From assembly GCA_021648685.1 (NCBI GenBank), contig JAKISI010000029.1:1-43347 (forward strand): 43,347 nucleotides of DNA. The letters are read 5' to 3'. Positions 1 to 8,403 of this stretch are shown one piece after another. A program made the translations under genes and the position numbers. The notes under the pieces are model-generated. The model saw nothing but the letters and a program-made list of their open reading frames with translations, did not search any database and was not told where the DNA came from. Within the stretch, counting starts at the first letter, position 1. Each line of letters starts with the position of its first letter. Source of the DNA: Candidatus Polarisedimenticolaceae bacterium. Lineage in GTDB: Bacteria > Pseudomonadota > Gammaproteobacteria > Chromatiales > Chromatiaceae.

Positions 1-2
1 AC

Positions 3-107
3 TTCACAGACTGGGGTGAGTTCTTTATTGACGACAATGTAGCTGTGCCCATTGTGGATCGGCTGATCCATCATTCAAACATCTTTATGTTAGGAGGAGA
101 GAGTTAG
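3..107 (+). CDS. istB: IS21-family helper ATPase IstB, C-terminal end (partial)
   Basis: This open frame enters from the left edge and ends at a TAG at 105-107. It encodes about 34 residues, beginning FTDWGEFF and containing DRLIHHSN and a final GES. That pattern (a DRLLHHS-type motif followed by a short GES tail) is typical of the extreme C-terminus of IstB, the AAA+ transposition helper of IS21 elements. The catalytic part and the upstream istA would lie outside the window. An IS21-like right end follows at 148-197, which supports the call. I cannot tell whether the element is intact beyond the edge. Confidence 0.8.
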   Translation, partial: FTDWGEFFIDDNVAVPIVDRLIHHSNIFMLGGES

Positions 108-147
108 CGACTGAAAGCCAAACGAGTGAAGTAAATCCTGCCCCGGG

Positions 148-197
148 TGGGTCAATTTTATTGGCCGAAAGGGGGTCAGATTTGTTGACCATTGACA
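148..197 (+). repeat. Right terminal region of an IS21-like element
   Basis: Two direct subrepeats with a 24-base period are visible: GGGTCAATTTT starting at 149 and GGGTCAGATTT starting at 173. They are followed by TTGTTGACCATTGACA, ending at 197. Multiple GGGTCA-type subterminal repeats and a terminal ...TTGACA (5'-TGTCAA read inward) are characteristic of IS21-family ends. The partial istB ends 40 bases upstream. The element boundary is placed at 197. The target duplication cannot be checked because the left end is off-window. Confidence 0.65.
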
Positions 198-395
198 TCC
201 TGTGCATGGCGAATTGCTAATCATGTGGTAATTGGAAGCTGAAATAGCCCACGACAATGGTGTTCCCAACTAAATCCCTGGAGATTGGCTTTAATAGAAC
301 TTGATTTCCCACCAATCTGGCTAATAGACAGCTTTGGATGTAAATTAGTTTTGGGTGCTGCTCTGATTGGTTAACCCCACGGATGCCAGATCCCT

Positions 396-425
396 GCGCC
401 AACCTGGAAAGCTCTGGGTTGGCGC
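396..425. repeat. Inverted repeat ahead of the SH3 pseudogene
   Basis: GCGCCAACC (396-404) and GGTTGGCGC (417-425) form a perfect 9-base stem with a 12-base loop, 27 bases before the start of the SH3 pseudogene at 452. No T-run follows on either strand, so this is not a clear intrinsic terminator. It could be a leader hairpin or the inverted repeat of a lost element. The rest of 198-451 shows no convincing gene; a 61-codon minus-strand frame at 217-402 looks fortuitous. Confidence 0.4.
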
Positions 426-451
426 CTCAAATTATTCAAGGAGATAGCATT

Positions 452-694
452 GTGCTTGGATTACAAAAAAGATTCTTAACACTGCTATTTGTTATTTGTG
501 GCTCTGAATGCTGCGACTGTTACGTCATCAGATCGGGTAGCTAACTTCGTCAAGATCCGGGAGGATCCTGCCACACAGGATAGTGAAGTGCTTGGCCAAT
601 ACCGCCCCGGAGAGCAGGCTGAACTCCTCAAAATTGTGCCTAACTGGTACAAAAACACATTGAGGGATATGTCAGCAAGCCCTGGGCACTGGTA
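452..694 (+). pseudogene. Frameshifted exported bacterial SH3-domain protein
   Basis: A strong ribosome-binding site (AAGGAG, 438-443) precedes a GTG at 452. That frame gives a signal-peptide-like start (M-L-G-L-Q-K-R-F then leucine-rich). Near 490-500 the reading must shift to the frame that encodes SSDRVANFVKIREDP, VLGQYRPGEQAELL and VPNWYK, a bacterial SH3 domain. At about 660 it must shift again into the frame reading GYVSKPW from 665, which is the last strand of the same domain. The usual two or three turn residues between the YK and GYVSK strands are also missing, so there is probably a small deletion. No downstream catalytic domain is visible before the minus-strand recombinase remnant. 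The two breaks show a decayed gene. Confidence 0.6.
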
Positions 695-733
695 GGTGTT
701 CTATTAATAGGCAATTATAACAATAAGTTATGG

Positions 734-1138
734 CTATCGCAGTCCTGGCACCTGGGAGTTGACATACAATTGCGGAATAGAGACGCTTCCCCTTGGGGAC
801 GCCATACATAGCCTGTTTTCTACGGGAATCCGGTAGTGGATCGGAAACTCAAGTGAATCTGGATCAAGGATGATCTGATTCACGAGAGATTTGATCGCGT
901 CCTTCCATCTGCCTTGCGGCAGATTCGCAAAGTCATCAGCAAAACCTTCTAGTATTTTCCCTACTTGCGTTTCAGTAATGCCTCTCAATGCGACCTGTGC
1001 AGAGTATTCGCTTTCTATTCGCTCGACTTCAGTTGCCAGCATTTTCCGTTTACTTTCCAGCTCATTGATCTTTCTTAACCCATCTTCCGATTTCACTGAC
1101 AACAATGCTTTAAAAAAACAGATAGTTAGCCTGCGCAC
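734..1138 (-). pseudogene. C-terminal remnant of a large serine recombinase
   Basis: The 134-codon frame contains a charged coiled-coil (roughly residues 20-50, ELESKRKMLATEVERIE) and then ILEGFADDFANLPQ and LVNQIILDP, a pattern typical of the C-terminal half of large serine recombinases. The catalytic resolvase domain and recombinase domain are absent. Upstream on the same strand the sequence runs directly into an IS66 remnant, so this is a 5'-truncated relic. The first ten or so residues are probably not original. No other function is expected from it. Confidence 0.55.
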
Positions 1139-1287
1139 GGCGCCTCTTATGGAGATCTAACTGTTTTGTTTTTTGGAAGGTCAGGCCGCTGTTTTTTGAA
1201 CGGAGCCAGGTTGCGAAGAAATACCCAAGGCGTCATAAATCACCTTCTGATGCGGCTCTGCACGCGTGGCCTTGTTATTTATAGCTA

Positions 1288-1563
1288 TTATTTTTGGCGT
1301 GAGGTGAGTATCAATGACTTACGGTGGTTTGGGTCGGAAGATGGGTTAGTAGGAGTAATGTGTACTTTCTGAAAAACGGCGGGTGCCAGCTCAGCATTAT
1401 CCAGTGCCCCCATTTTTGTGAGCCGGTATTTCCAGTCATATAGCGTCTTGACATTGAAATCTTGCTGATCGGCATAGCTCTGCATGGTTGAGCCCGATTG
1501 CAACCCCGCCATAACATGCTTTTTCCAGTACCGCTGGGTTTTGGTCAACTGCACTGCATTCAT
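1288..1563 (-). pseudogene. IS66-family accessory protein TnpA remnant
   Basis: The 91-codon frame begins with LTKTQRYWKKHV, then SYADQQDFNVKTLYDWKYRLTKMG. This is the helix-turn-helix pattern of the IS66 OrfA/TnpA accessory protein (YA..QGLSV.TLY.WK.RL). Members are usually somewhat longer and continue through a conserved stretch into tnpB. Here the frame drifts into low-similarity sequence after about residue 70 and stops, and neither tnpB nor tnpC follows. It is a truncated IS66 relic. Confidence 0.6.
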
Positions 1564-1594
1564 TTTGTTGCCTCGAATTTTTATCGTGAGGTGA
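1298..1594. repeat. Direct repeat CGTGAGGTGA flanking the IS66 remnant
   Basis: The ten bases CGTGAGGTGA occur at 1298-1307 and again at 1585-1594, followed in both copies by a loosely similar stretch containing AATGA. The copies bracket the tnpA remnant. They may be scars of an insertion or deletion event, or coincidence. Positions 1595-1630 hold only the gap to the end of glnD. Confidence 0.35.
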
Positions 1595-1630
1595 TAATGA
1601 ATGATCTGAGGGTTGGGTTGTAGATGGGGT

Positions 1631-4315
1631 CTATGGGGCGCTTACATCTCGTGTATCTGCCGATGGCAGGTTATTTTCACCAAGATTCTCCAGCAATGCT
1701 TTCCTGATACAGTCAAATTGCGCAGGCTTTGTGAGCGGCTGGTTGTCGCTGTCTGTGATGAAGAAGATATCTTCAGCTGTTGCGCCAATCGTGGCAATCT
1801 TTGCGGTATGCAGTCTTATTTGACAGCTGGCGAAGGCCCAGCCGACTTGTGACAAAAGGCCAGGGCGGTCACCCGTGGTCAGTTTCATGATCGTAAATTG
1901 GTGCCCAGGAACTTGTCCAAAGGTTATTTTGGTTTGTGTGCTAAAGCTCTTGAGTCGACGGGAGATGCGGCGTGATACCTCTTGCCCTGCCAGCGCTTTT
2001 TCAGACAGCCCCCTCTTTAATGCGGTCGTGATCTCCTGTTTGCGATCTTCACCCGATATCGGTTCTCCATTGCTGTCAAGCACCTGATAGCTGTTCAGCG
2101 TATAACCTGTGCTGGCGGTTTCAATGCGTGCTTCAACGATATTGAGATTGAGCTGATCCAATATGGTGGTTGCCAGTGCAAACAGGCCGTCATCATTCTT
2201 TCCATAGTGGAAGACCTCGGTGCCGCCTCGGGAGGTTTGTCGGCGCAACAGTACCAGGGGCAGGTCAGCCTGGCAGGACGTCAGAACCTGCCGGGTCTGC
2301 CAGGCCAGCGCTGTCGCTGAGGTGTGCTGGAAGTACTCCTCACTCAGTGTTGACCAGAGTGACTCAGCATGCTCTTGGGTAATGGCTGCATTTTTTAGCT
2401 GTTTGAGGGCCTCTTCCCGCTTCTCTTTGATTAGCTCATCCAGCACCTGGGGTTTGTGCAGGCCTCGTTTCAATGCCTGTTTGGTGGCCAGATAGAGTTC
2501 ACGCAGCAGGGCGTTTTTCCAGGTGTTCCAGCGTGCCGGATTGGTGGCACGCGCATCGGCTACCGTCAGCAGGTAGAGATAGTCCAGGCGGGTTGTATCG
2601 CCGATCTCTTTGGCAAAATCCTGTATGACTTCAGGGTCGCTGGTATCTTTGCGCTGAGCGGTCATGGATAGCACTAGATGCTTTTTCACCAGCCAGGAGA
2701 CCAGTTGGCTATCAAAATCGCTGAGGCCGTGATGCGGGCAAAATGCTAGCGCATAGACAGCGCCGATTGAGGAGTGGTCACCCCCCCTCCCTTTGCCGAT
2801 GTCGTGAAACAGCCCGGCAAGATAGAGCAGTTCAGGTTTGGGCAGAGAGTCCATGATTTCGCTGCACAGTGGGTATTCATGGGCATGTTCTGCCACTGCA
2901 AAGCGGCGAAGATTGCGTATCACAACCAGTGTGTGCTCATCAACCGTATAGAGATGGAACAGGTCGTACTGCATGCGGCCAACGATGTTGCGAAAGCCTG
3001 GAATGTAGCGTGCCAGGATGCCGTAGTTGTTCATGCGTCTGAGTTCATGAGTAATGCCTTGGGGCTGGCGCATAATCTCCATGAAAAGGGTGCGTGCGCG
3101 CAGATCACTGCGGAAGCTGTCGTCTATCCGGTGCCGGTTGTGACGTATCAGGCGAATGGTGCTGGCGCGAACCCCTTTCAGTGCAGGGTTCTGTTGCAGG
3201 AGCAGGAAGATCTCCAGCAGTGCAAAGGGGTAACGGCGAAATACATCGGCTCGGGTCACCTCCAGAAAGTCGTTACGGGATTGGAATCGTGCGTTGATTT
3301 GGACCGGCTCATCCAGCTGATCTTTCAGCAGAATGGCCTCTTCAAAGTGTTGCAGCAGCATCTCGTTGAGTCGGTTCAGGCGCATGATGTTGCGGTAGTA
3401 GATCTGCATGAACTGCTCAACAGCAAGCGTATCCTCTTTGTCTCTGAAGCCAAACTGTGTGGCCAGGGTACGCTGATAATCGAACAGCAGCCGGTCTTCG
3501 CGGCGATTGTTCAGAGTGTGCAGTGCAAAACGAACCTTCCAGAGAAAGGCCTCGCCTTTAATCAGTGCCTGATGCTCGCGCTCGGTGAGGAACCCCTCGA
3601 TGACCAGATCGCGCAGATTGTTGGCATCGAAATGGCGTTTTGCCACCCAGCCGATCATCTGTATATCGCGCAGTCCGCCGGGGCCCTCTTTGATGTTGGG
3701 TTCAAGGTTGTATGCGGTATCCCCATATTTGCTGTGGCGCTCTTTCTGCTCCTCCCATTTAGCGGCAAAAAACTGGTCGCTTGGCCATATTTTTTTGGGC
3801 CCCGTGGCTTCACGCATGGCATTGAATAGCGTTTCTGGGCCTGCCAGCAGGCGTGACTCCATCAGGTTGGTGGTTACTGTAATGTCCTTCTCTGCCTCCT
3901 GGATACACTCGGCCAGGGTGCGCACGCTGTGGCCGATCTCCAGACCAATGTCCCAGAGAAATGTCAGCAGTTGCCCCAGAGGCTCGTTCAGATGCGCATG
4001 ATCTTCATCACCCAGCAGAATCAGGATATCGACATCAGACCCAGGGTGTAGCTCGCCTCGCCCATAGCCACCCACTGCAATCAGTGCAAGATGGGCGTTG
4101 GCAGGCAGATAATTGCGCCAGGCCGATACGAGCAGAGCGTCGATATGGGCAGCTCGACTGTGTACCAAAGCGGTAACGGATTCGCCATCTTTAAACCGTG
4201 ACTGTAGCTCTTCGGCGCCCTGCTTCAGGGCTTTTTGGAACAGAGGGAGTGGATTTTTGGTGGTTTTGAGTTCATGGTCAAAAGCATTAATATCAAAGCT
4301 GTGGAGGTCTCTCAT
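1631..4315 (-). CDS. glnD: Bifunctional uridylyltransferase/uridylyl-removing enzyme GlnD
   Basis: GlnD senses glutamine and uridylylates or deuridylylates the PII proteins, controlling glutamine synthetase and NtrBC. The 894-residue product has the full-length domain order. The nucleotidyltransferase signature VGGYGRGELHPGSDVDILIL lies at residues 81-100. A PII-uridylyltransferase helical region follows. The HD phosphohydrolase motif LFHDIGKGRGGDHS sits mid-protein. Two C-terminal ACT domains cover roughly residues 700-770 and 805-885, the second containing TTGDRPGLLSQVGWAF. The ATG overlaps the stop codon of map (ATGA, 4312-4315), so glnD is translationally coupled to map. It is intact, and its 3' end is the border between core chromosome and the mobile-element debris to the left. 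Confidence 0.97.
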   Translation of the reverse strand: MRDLHSFDINAFDHELKTTKNPLPLFQKALKQGAEELQSRFKDGESVTALVHSRAAHIDALLVSAWRNYLPANAHLALIAVGGYGRGELHPGSDVDILILLGDEDHAHLNEPLGQLLTFLWDIGLEIGHSVRTLAECIQEAEKDITVTTNLMESRLLAGPETLFNAMREATGPKKIWPSDQFFAAKWEEQKERHSKYGDTAYNLEPNIKEGPGGLRDIQMIGWVAKRHFDANNLRDLVIEGFLTEREHQALIKGEAFLWKVRFALHTLNNRREDRLLFDYQRTLATQFGFRDKEDTLAVEQFMQIYYRNIMRLNRLNEMLLQHFEEAILLKDQLDEPVQINARFQSRNDFLEVTRADVFRRYPFALLEIFLLLQQNPALKGVRASTIRLIRHNRHRIDDSFRSDLRARTLFMEIMRQPQGITHELRRMNNYGILARYIPGFRNIVGRMQYDLFHLYTVDEHTLVVIRNLRRFAVAEHAHEYPLCSEIMDSLPKPELLYLAGLFHDIGKGRGGDHSSIGAVYALAFCPHHGLSDFDSQLVSWLVKKHLVLSMTAQRKDTSDPEVIQDFAKEIGDTTRLDYLYLLTVADARATNPARWNTWKNALLRELYLATKQALKRGLHKPQVLDELIKEKREEALKQLKNAAITQEHAESLWSTLSEEYFQHTSATALAWQTRQVLTSCQADLPLVLLRRQTSRGGTEVFHYGKNDDGLFALATTILDQLNLNIVEARIETASTGYTLNSYQVLDSNGEPISGEDRKQEITTALKRGLSEKALAGQEVSRRISRRLKSFSTQTKITFGQVPGHQFTIMKLTTGDRPGLLSQVGWAFASCQIRLHTAKIATIGATAEDIFFITDSDNQPLTKPAQFDCIRKALLENLGENNLPSADTRDVSAP

Positions 4316-5088
4316 TGAGTCTGGTTCATCTCTTCTTTGCGTAGCGTCAGGATCTCACAAGCCTCTTCCGTGACTAGCAGCGTGTGCTCCCATTGTGCGG
4401 AGAGCGAGCGGTCTTTGGTCACCACCGTCCAGTTATCTGGTAGCACCTTTACATTGCGTTTGCCCGCATTCACCATCGGTTCAATGGTAAAACACATGCC
4501 TGGCTGGAGCGTGACGCCATCGTTGGGTGTTTTATAGTGCACGATCTGCGGCTCTTCATGGAATTCACGCCCGATGCCATGACCGCAATATTCACGTACG
4601 ATGGTGTAATTCCTGGCCTCTGCAAACTGCTGGATGGCACTGCCTATATCACCTGATTTGGCACCGGGCTTTACCTGTTCAATACCAACGAACAGAGCCT
4701 CTTGGGTGACGTTAACCAGCCGACGGGCCAGGATGGATGGCTCGCCAATAAAAAACATCTTGCTGGTGTCGCCATGAAAACCATCTTTAATGATGGTGAT
4801 GTCAATATTGACGATATCCCCTCTCTTAAGTCTTTTCCCGCCTGGAATGCCGTGGCAAACCTGGTGGTTTATAGAGGTGCAGATTGATTTGGGAAAGCCG
4901 CGGTAGTTAAGTGGGGCCGGGATTGCCCGCTGAGTATTTACAATAAAATCATGGCATATATCATTGATTTCATTAGTTGTTATTCCGGGGTTGACGTGGG
5001 GTTCAATCATCTCCAAAACCTCTGCTGCCAGCCGGCAGACTATCCGCATTTTTTCTATTTCATCGGGTGTCTTGATGACTATGGTCAT
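4312..5088 (-). CDS. map: Methionine aminopeptidase, type I
   Basis: Map removes the initiator methionine from nascent proteins, using two divalent metals in the cytosol. At 258 residues it has the normal type I length. Metal-ligand motifs are in place: the two aspartates around IVNIDIT and FHGDTSKMF, the histidine in CGHGIGREFHEEP, the glutamate in FTIEPMVN and the glutamate in SAQWEHTLLVTEE. The early histidine in CHGIPGGK matches the substrate-binding His. An AGGAAA ribosome site precedes the ATG. Map is divergent from rpsB, as is usual in Gammaproteobacteria, and is the first gene of a map-glnD operon. Confidence 0.97.
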   Translation of the reverse strand: MTIVIKTPDEIEKMRIVCRLAAEVLEMIEPHVNPGITTNEINDICHDFIVNTQRAIPAPLNYRGFPKSICTSINHQVCHGIPGGKRLKRGDIVNIDITIIKDGFHGDTSKMFFIGEPSILARRLVNVTQEALFVGIEQVKPGAKSGDIGSAIQQFAEARNYTIVREYCGHGIGREFHEEPQIVHYKTPNDGVTLQPGMCFTIEPMVNAGKRNVKVLPDNWTVVTKDRSLSAQWEHTLLVTEEACEILTLRKEEMNQTQ

Positions 5089-5126
5089 TTCTTTTCCTGG
5101 GGGGTCGACTGAGCAGGGTGCCTTGA

Positions 5127-5155
5127 ATTTAGTAAGGCGGTGACAATTGTGGCAA
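5127..5155 (-). promoter_or_regulatory. Candidate promoter for map-glnD
   Basis: On the minus strand TTGCCA (5150-5155) and CTAAAT (5127-5132) are separated by 17 bases. They lie 39-67 bases upstream of the map ATG. The -35 overlaps the -35 of the divergent rpsB promoter, which would make the two compete. The -10 is a poor match, so the call is tentative. Confidence 0.35.
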
Positions 5156-5175
5156 TAAGCCGTTTATGGTATAAA
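5147..5175 (+). promoter_or_regulatory. rpsB-tsf promoter (sigma-70, extended -10)
   Basis: TTGTGG (5147-5152) and TATAAA (5170-5175) are spaced by exactly 17 bases. TGG directly before the -10 makes it an extended -10 element. A GC-rich discriminator (CGCGCCGCGG) follows, as in stringently controlled ribosomal promoters. Transcription would start near 5182, giving a leader of about 127 bases. Confidence 0.7.
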
Positions 5176-5181
5176 ACGCGC

Positions 5182-5308
5182 CGCGGATTCGCAAACGATT
5201 ACCGCTTAATTCTCACACGCACCGACACAGAGGGTAGGGTGCCCGGGTAACCGGGTTGTCTTCTGGGGTACGTGGAGGCTCAACCCACTACAATTTAGGA
5301 GTATACAG
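5182..5308 (+). promoter_or_regulatory. Structured rpsB mRNA leader, likely S2 autoregulatory site
   Basis: The leader contains a clear hairpin, CCCGG (5242-5246) and CCGGG (5251-5255), closed by a GTAA tetraloop of the GNRA type. A purine-rich GGGTACGTGGAGG block follows before the ribosome site. In E. coli and relatives, S2 represses rpsB-tsf translation through a conserved leader of this kind. That this leader does the same is inference from position and structure; I did not align it. Confidence 0.5.
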
Positions 5309-6058
5309 ATGAGTGCAGTTTCTATGCGCCAGATGCTTGAGGCAGGCGTGCACTTTGGTCACCAGACCCGTTACTGGAACCCAAAAATGGGTCCTTACAT
5401 CTTTGGCCAGCGCAACAAAATCCACATTGTTAATCTGGAAACCACGCTGCCACTATTCAATGAGGCCATGAATTTCATTGGCACCCTCTCTGCCAATGGC
5501 GGCAAGATCCTGTTTGTTGGCACCAAGCGCGCAGCTTCAAAGGTCATCAAAGAGGAGGCCCTGCGTTGCGGCATGCCATTTGTAGATCACCGCTGGCTGG
5601 GCGGCATGCTGACCAACTTCAAAACCATCAAGCAGTCCATCAAGCGCCTGAAAGAGCTGGAAGCGATGTTTGAGGATGGCAGTGTCGAGCAGCGCTTCAA
5701 TAAAAAAGAGGCCCTTGGCATGCGCCGTGAGATGGAAAAGCTGGAGCGCAGCCTGGGCGGCATCAAGAATATGGGCGGCGTTCCTGATGCGCTGTTCGTT
5801 ATTGATGTCGGCAATGAGGATATAGCAGTCAGTGAGGCGGTCAAGCTGGGTATCCCGGTTGTCGGCGTGGTTGATACCAACAATGCCCCGGATAATATCG
5901 ACTATGTCATCCCTGGCAACGATGATTCTATTCGTGCCATTCAGCTCTATGTACAGGGTGCTGCCGCTGCTGCGCTGGAAGGCAAAGCCAGTGCAGCTCA
6001 TCTGGGCGAAGCTGCGGAAGATGAGTTTGTCGAAGTCAAAGAGGGTGCAAAGGCGTAA
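5309..6058 (+). CDS. rpsB: 30S ribosomal protein S2
   Basis: S2 is a small-subunit head protein that helps S1 bind the ribosome. The 249-residue product starts [27 protein letters not shown], which I give only as a recognisable S2 N-terminus, and includes the signatures [26 protein letters not shown] and [17 protein letters not shown]. The ATG at 5309 follows TAGGAG at the right spacing. It is the first gene of the long plus-strand cluster and is followed by tsf as in most bacteria. Confidence 0.98.
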   Translation: MSAVSMRQMLEAGVHFGHQTRYWNPKMGPYIFGQRNKIHIVNLETTLPLFNEAMNFIGTLSANGGKILFVGTKRAASKVIKEEALRCGMPFVDHRWLGGMLTNFKTIKQSIKRLKELEAMFEDGSVEQRFNKKEALGMRREMEKLERSLGGIKNMGGVPDALFVIDVGNEDIAVSEAVKLGIPVVGVVDTNNAPDNIDYVIPGNDDSIRAIQLYVQGAAAAALEGKASAAHLGEAAEDEFVEVKEGAKA

Positions 6059-6105
6059 CATTGAACGCCAGGCACGGCTGAATTGAGAGCCGAGCATTAA
6101 ACCTG

Positions 6106-6142
6106 CAACCCCTGTTTGGCTCTGTCTGCCTTGCAGGGGTTG
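6106..6142 (+). promoter_or_regulatory. Intercistronic hairpin between rpsB and tsf
   Basis: CAACCCCTG (6106-6114) and CAGGGGTTG (6134-6142) form a perfect 9-base stem with a 19-base loop. The sequence after it is not a run of T, so it looks like an attenuator or RNA-processing structure rather than a full terminator. A terminator-like element is known between rpsB and tsf in E. coli, so a role in setting the S2:EF-Ts ratio is plausible. Confidence 0.5.
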
Positions 6143-6175
6143 TCCAGTCTTGAATTATTTGTAGAGGAAAACACC

Positions 6176-7063
6176 ATGGCTATTACAGCCTCCCAGGTTA
6201 AGGAGCTGCGTGAACGCACCGGCTCCGGCATGATGGAATGCAAGAAAGCATTAGTAGAGACCAATGGCGATATTGAGGCAGCCATTGAGGATATGCGTAA
6301 ATCTGGTCAGGCCAAGGCTGCCAAAAAGGCAGGCCGCACAGCGGCTGATGGCCTTATCGTGATCACCGCTAGCGCAGATGCCAAACAGGCGGCCATCGTT
6401 GAGGTCAACTGCGAAACTGATTTTGTTGCCAAGGATGAGAACTTCGCCTCATTCGCCAATGCCGTGGCAGAACGTGCACTGGCTGGTGAAGTTGCGGATG
6501 TGGATGCACTGCTGAATCAGCCGCTGCACGAAGGCGAAGATACCACTATCAATGCCGCGCGTGAGGCACTAATCTCAAAGATTGGTGAGAACATGAATGT
6601 TCGTCGCTTCACCCGTTTTGAATCTACCAATGGCACCATTGTCAGCTACCGTCACGGTGTGCGTATCGGCGTAATTGTTGAGATCGAGGGTGGCGATGCG
6701 GCACTGGGCAAGGATATTGCCATGCATGTAGCGGCTACCAACCCGCTCTGCGTGGATGCCAATGATGTGCCTGCTGAAACGCTTGAAAAAGAGCGCAACA
6801 TCTACAAGGCACAGGCGCTGGAGAGTGGCAAGCCAGAAGATATCGTAGATAAGATTGTCGATGGCCGCGTGCGCAAATACCTCGCTGAAATCACATTGCT
6901 GGGGCAGCCTTTCGTTAAAGATCCTGACACCACAGTTGAAAAACTGCTGGCCGATGGCAATGCCAAAGTGGTTCGTTTTCAGCGTTTTGAAGTCGGTGAA
7001 GGGATTGAAAAGAAGGTCGAGAACTTTGCCGAAGAGGTTATGGCACAGGTACGCGGCGAGTAA
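6176..7063 (+). CDS. tsf: Translation elongation factor Ts
   Basis: EF-Ts exchanges GDP for GTP on EF-Tu. From the ATG at 6176 (after GAGGAAA) the product has 295 residues, beginning [20 protein letters not shown]. The frame is open further upstream to 6116, but that part has no similarity and lies inside the intercistronic hairpin. The N-terminal UBA-like domain carries [10 protein letters not shown]. The core carries the [10 protein letters not shown] signature that inserts into EF-Tu. The C-terminal portion is full length. Confidence 0.97.
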   Translation: MAITASQVKELRERTGSGMMECKKALVETNGDIEAAIEDMRKSGQAKAAKKAGRTAADGLIVITASADAKQAAIVEVNCETDFVAKDENFASFANAVAERALAGEVADVDALLNQPLHEGEDTTINAAREALISKIGENMNVRRFTRFESTNGTIVSYRHGVRIGVIVEIEGGDAALGKDIAMHVAATNPLCVDANDVPAETLEKERNIYKAQALESGKPEDIVDKIVDGRVRKYLAEITLLGQPFVKDPDTTVEKLLADGNAKVVRFQRFEVGEGIEKKVENFAEEVMAQVRGE

Positions 7064-7087
7064 CTCAACGGCAACAAGGGGCAACAG

Positions 7088-7810
7088 GTGTCGAAACTGA
7101 TCTGTAAACGGATACTGCTAAAGCTCAGTGGCGAAGCGCTGATGGGCAAGGCGGATTTTGGGATTGATCCTGAAACCATTGCCCGTATGGCAGGGGAGAT
7201 ACGGGATCTGGTCAACGCGGGTGTTCAGATCGGCTTGGTGATCGGCGGGGGCAACATCTTCCGAGGAGCCGGGCTGGCTGAAGCCGGTATCGACCGGGTT
7301 ACCGGCGACCACATGGGGATGCTGGCGACCGTCATCAATGCCCTGGCCATGCAGGATGCACTGGAGCGCGTTGGTGTCCCCGCCCGAGTGATGTCATCAC
7401 TTGCTGTGCATGAGGTGTGCGAAGATTATATTCGTCGCCGTGCGGTTCGCCATCTGGAGAAGGGGCGGGTGGTGGTGCTGGCGGCGGGAACCGGCAATCC
7501 CTTCTTTACAACCGATTCGGCCGCTAGCCTGAGGGCGGTTGAGATGGGTGCGGAACTGCTTGTAAAAGCAACCAAGGTCGATGGCGTCTACTCTGCTGAC
7601 CCACTTAAAGACCCCAGGGCGGAGCGATATTCCCGTCTGGACTATGACCAGGTGTTGATGCAGAAACTACAGGTAATGGATGCCACAGCGATTGTGCTGT
7701 GCCGTGATAACAATATCCCTCTGCGTGTGATGAATATCAATGAGCATGGTGCCTTGATGCGTCTGCTGCAAGGGGAAGATATAGGTACGCTGGTGGAGGG
7801 CGGAGAGTGA
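7088..7810 (+). CDS. pyrH: UMP kinase
   Basis: PyrH phosphorylates UMP to UDP for nucleic acids and for UDP-sugar precursors of the cell wall and lipid A. The 240-residue product starts at a GTG (7088) after an AGGGG-like ribosome site. It has the amino-acid-kinase fold motifs KLSGEAL near the N-terminus, GGGNIFRG, and [17 protein letters not shown] in the nucleotide-binding part. It lies 24 bases after tsf and one base before frr, so it is cotranscribed. Confidence 0.97.
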   Translation: MSKLICKRILLKLSGEALMGKADFGIDPETIARMAGEIRDLVNAGVQIGLVIGGGNIFRGAGLAEAGIDRVTGDHMGMLATVINALAMQDALERVGVPARVMSSLAVHEVCEDYIRRRAVRHLEKGRVVVLAAGTGNPFFTTDSAASLRAVEMGAELLVKATKVDGVYSADPLKDPRAERYSRLDYDQVLMQKLQVMDATAIVLCRDNNIPLRVMNINEHGALMRLLQGEDIGTLVEGGE

Positions 7811-7811
7811 T

Positions 7812-8369
7812 ATGATCGATGATATTAAAAAAGATGCCGCTGTGCGCATGGGCAAGAGTGTCGAAGCATTGGGGCACGACTTGGCGCGTGTCCGCACCGG
7901 TCGCGCACATCCCAGTTTGCTTGATCATGTGCGTGTCCCTTACTACGGCTCCAATGTGCCCTTGAGCCAGGTTGCCAACGTTAATGTGGAAGATGCCAGA
8001 ACCCTCTCCATCACCCCGTGGGAGCAGCCCATGGTGCCGGTTGTTGAGAAGGCCATTCTTAACTCTGACCTTGGTCTGAACCCAAACTCGGCAGGCAATG
8101 TCATCCGCATACCGCTGCCACCACTGACGGAAGAGCGCCGCAAAGACCTGATTCGCGTAGTGCGGCAAGAGGCTGAACAGTCACGTATATCGATTCGCAA
8201 CATCCGCAGGGATGCCAACTCCGACCTCAAGAGCCTGGTGAAGGAGAAGCTGATCTCGGAAGATGATGAGCATCGCGGCGAGGAGATTATCCAAAAACTG
8301 ACCGACCAGCATGTCAAAGAGGTGGATGAGCTTCTGGCAAAAAAAGAAGCTGATTTAATGGCGTTCTAG
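7812..8369 (+). CDS. frr: Ribosome recycling factor
   Basis: RRF splits post-termination ribosomes together with EF-G. The 185-residue product has standard length. It has the tRNA-mimic helical domain with [15 protein letters not shown], the hinge, and the small domain with [15 protein letters not shown]. The family motif [20 protein letters not shown] is present, as is the long C-terminal helix. The ATG follows the pyrH stop by one base, indicating coupled translation. Confidence 0.97.
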   Translation: MIDDIKKDAAVRMGKSVEALGHDLARVRTGRAHPSLLDHVRVPYYGSNVPLSQVANVNVEDARTLSITPWEQPMVPVVEKAILNSDLGLNPNSAGNVIRIPLPPLTEERRKDLIRVVRQEAEQSRISIRNIRRDANSDLKSLVKEKLISEDDEHRGEEIIQKLTDQHVKEVDELLAKKEADLMAF

Positions 8370-8403
8370 ACCTGTGGCTCTTTTTTTGGGAGGGCTTGAC
8401 GGC

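Noticed and set aside
217-402. 61-codon minus-strand frame beside the IS21 end
   Set aside because: No ribosome site, no recognisable motif and composition typical of non-coding DNA.
2774-3829. 351-codon plus-strand frame inside glnD
   Set aside because: It is an antisense shadow of the glnD coding strand with no recognisable domain.
6116-6175. N-terminal extension of tsf
   Set aside because: It overlaps the intercistronic hairpin and has no similarity to EF-Ts; the ATG at 6176 has a good ribosome site.
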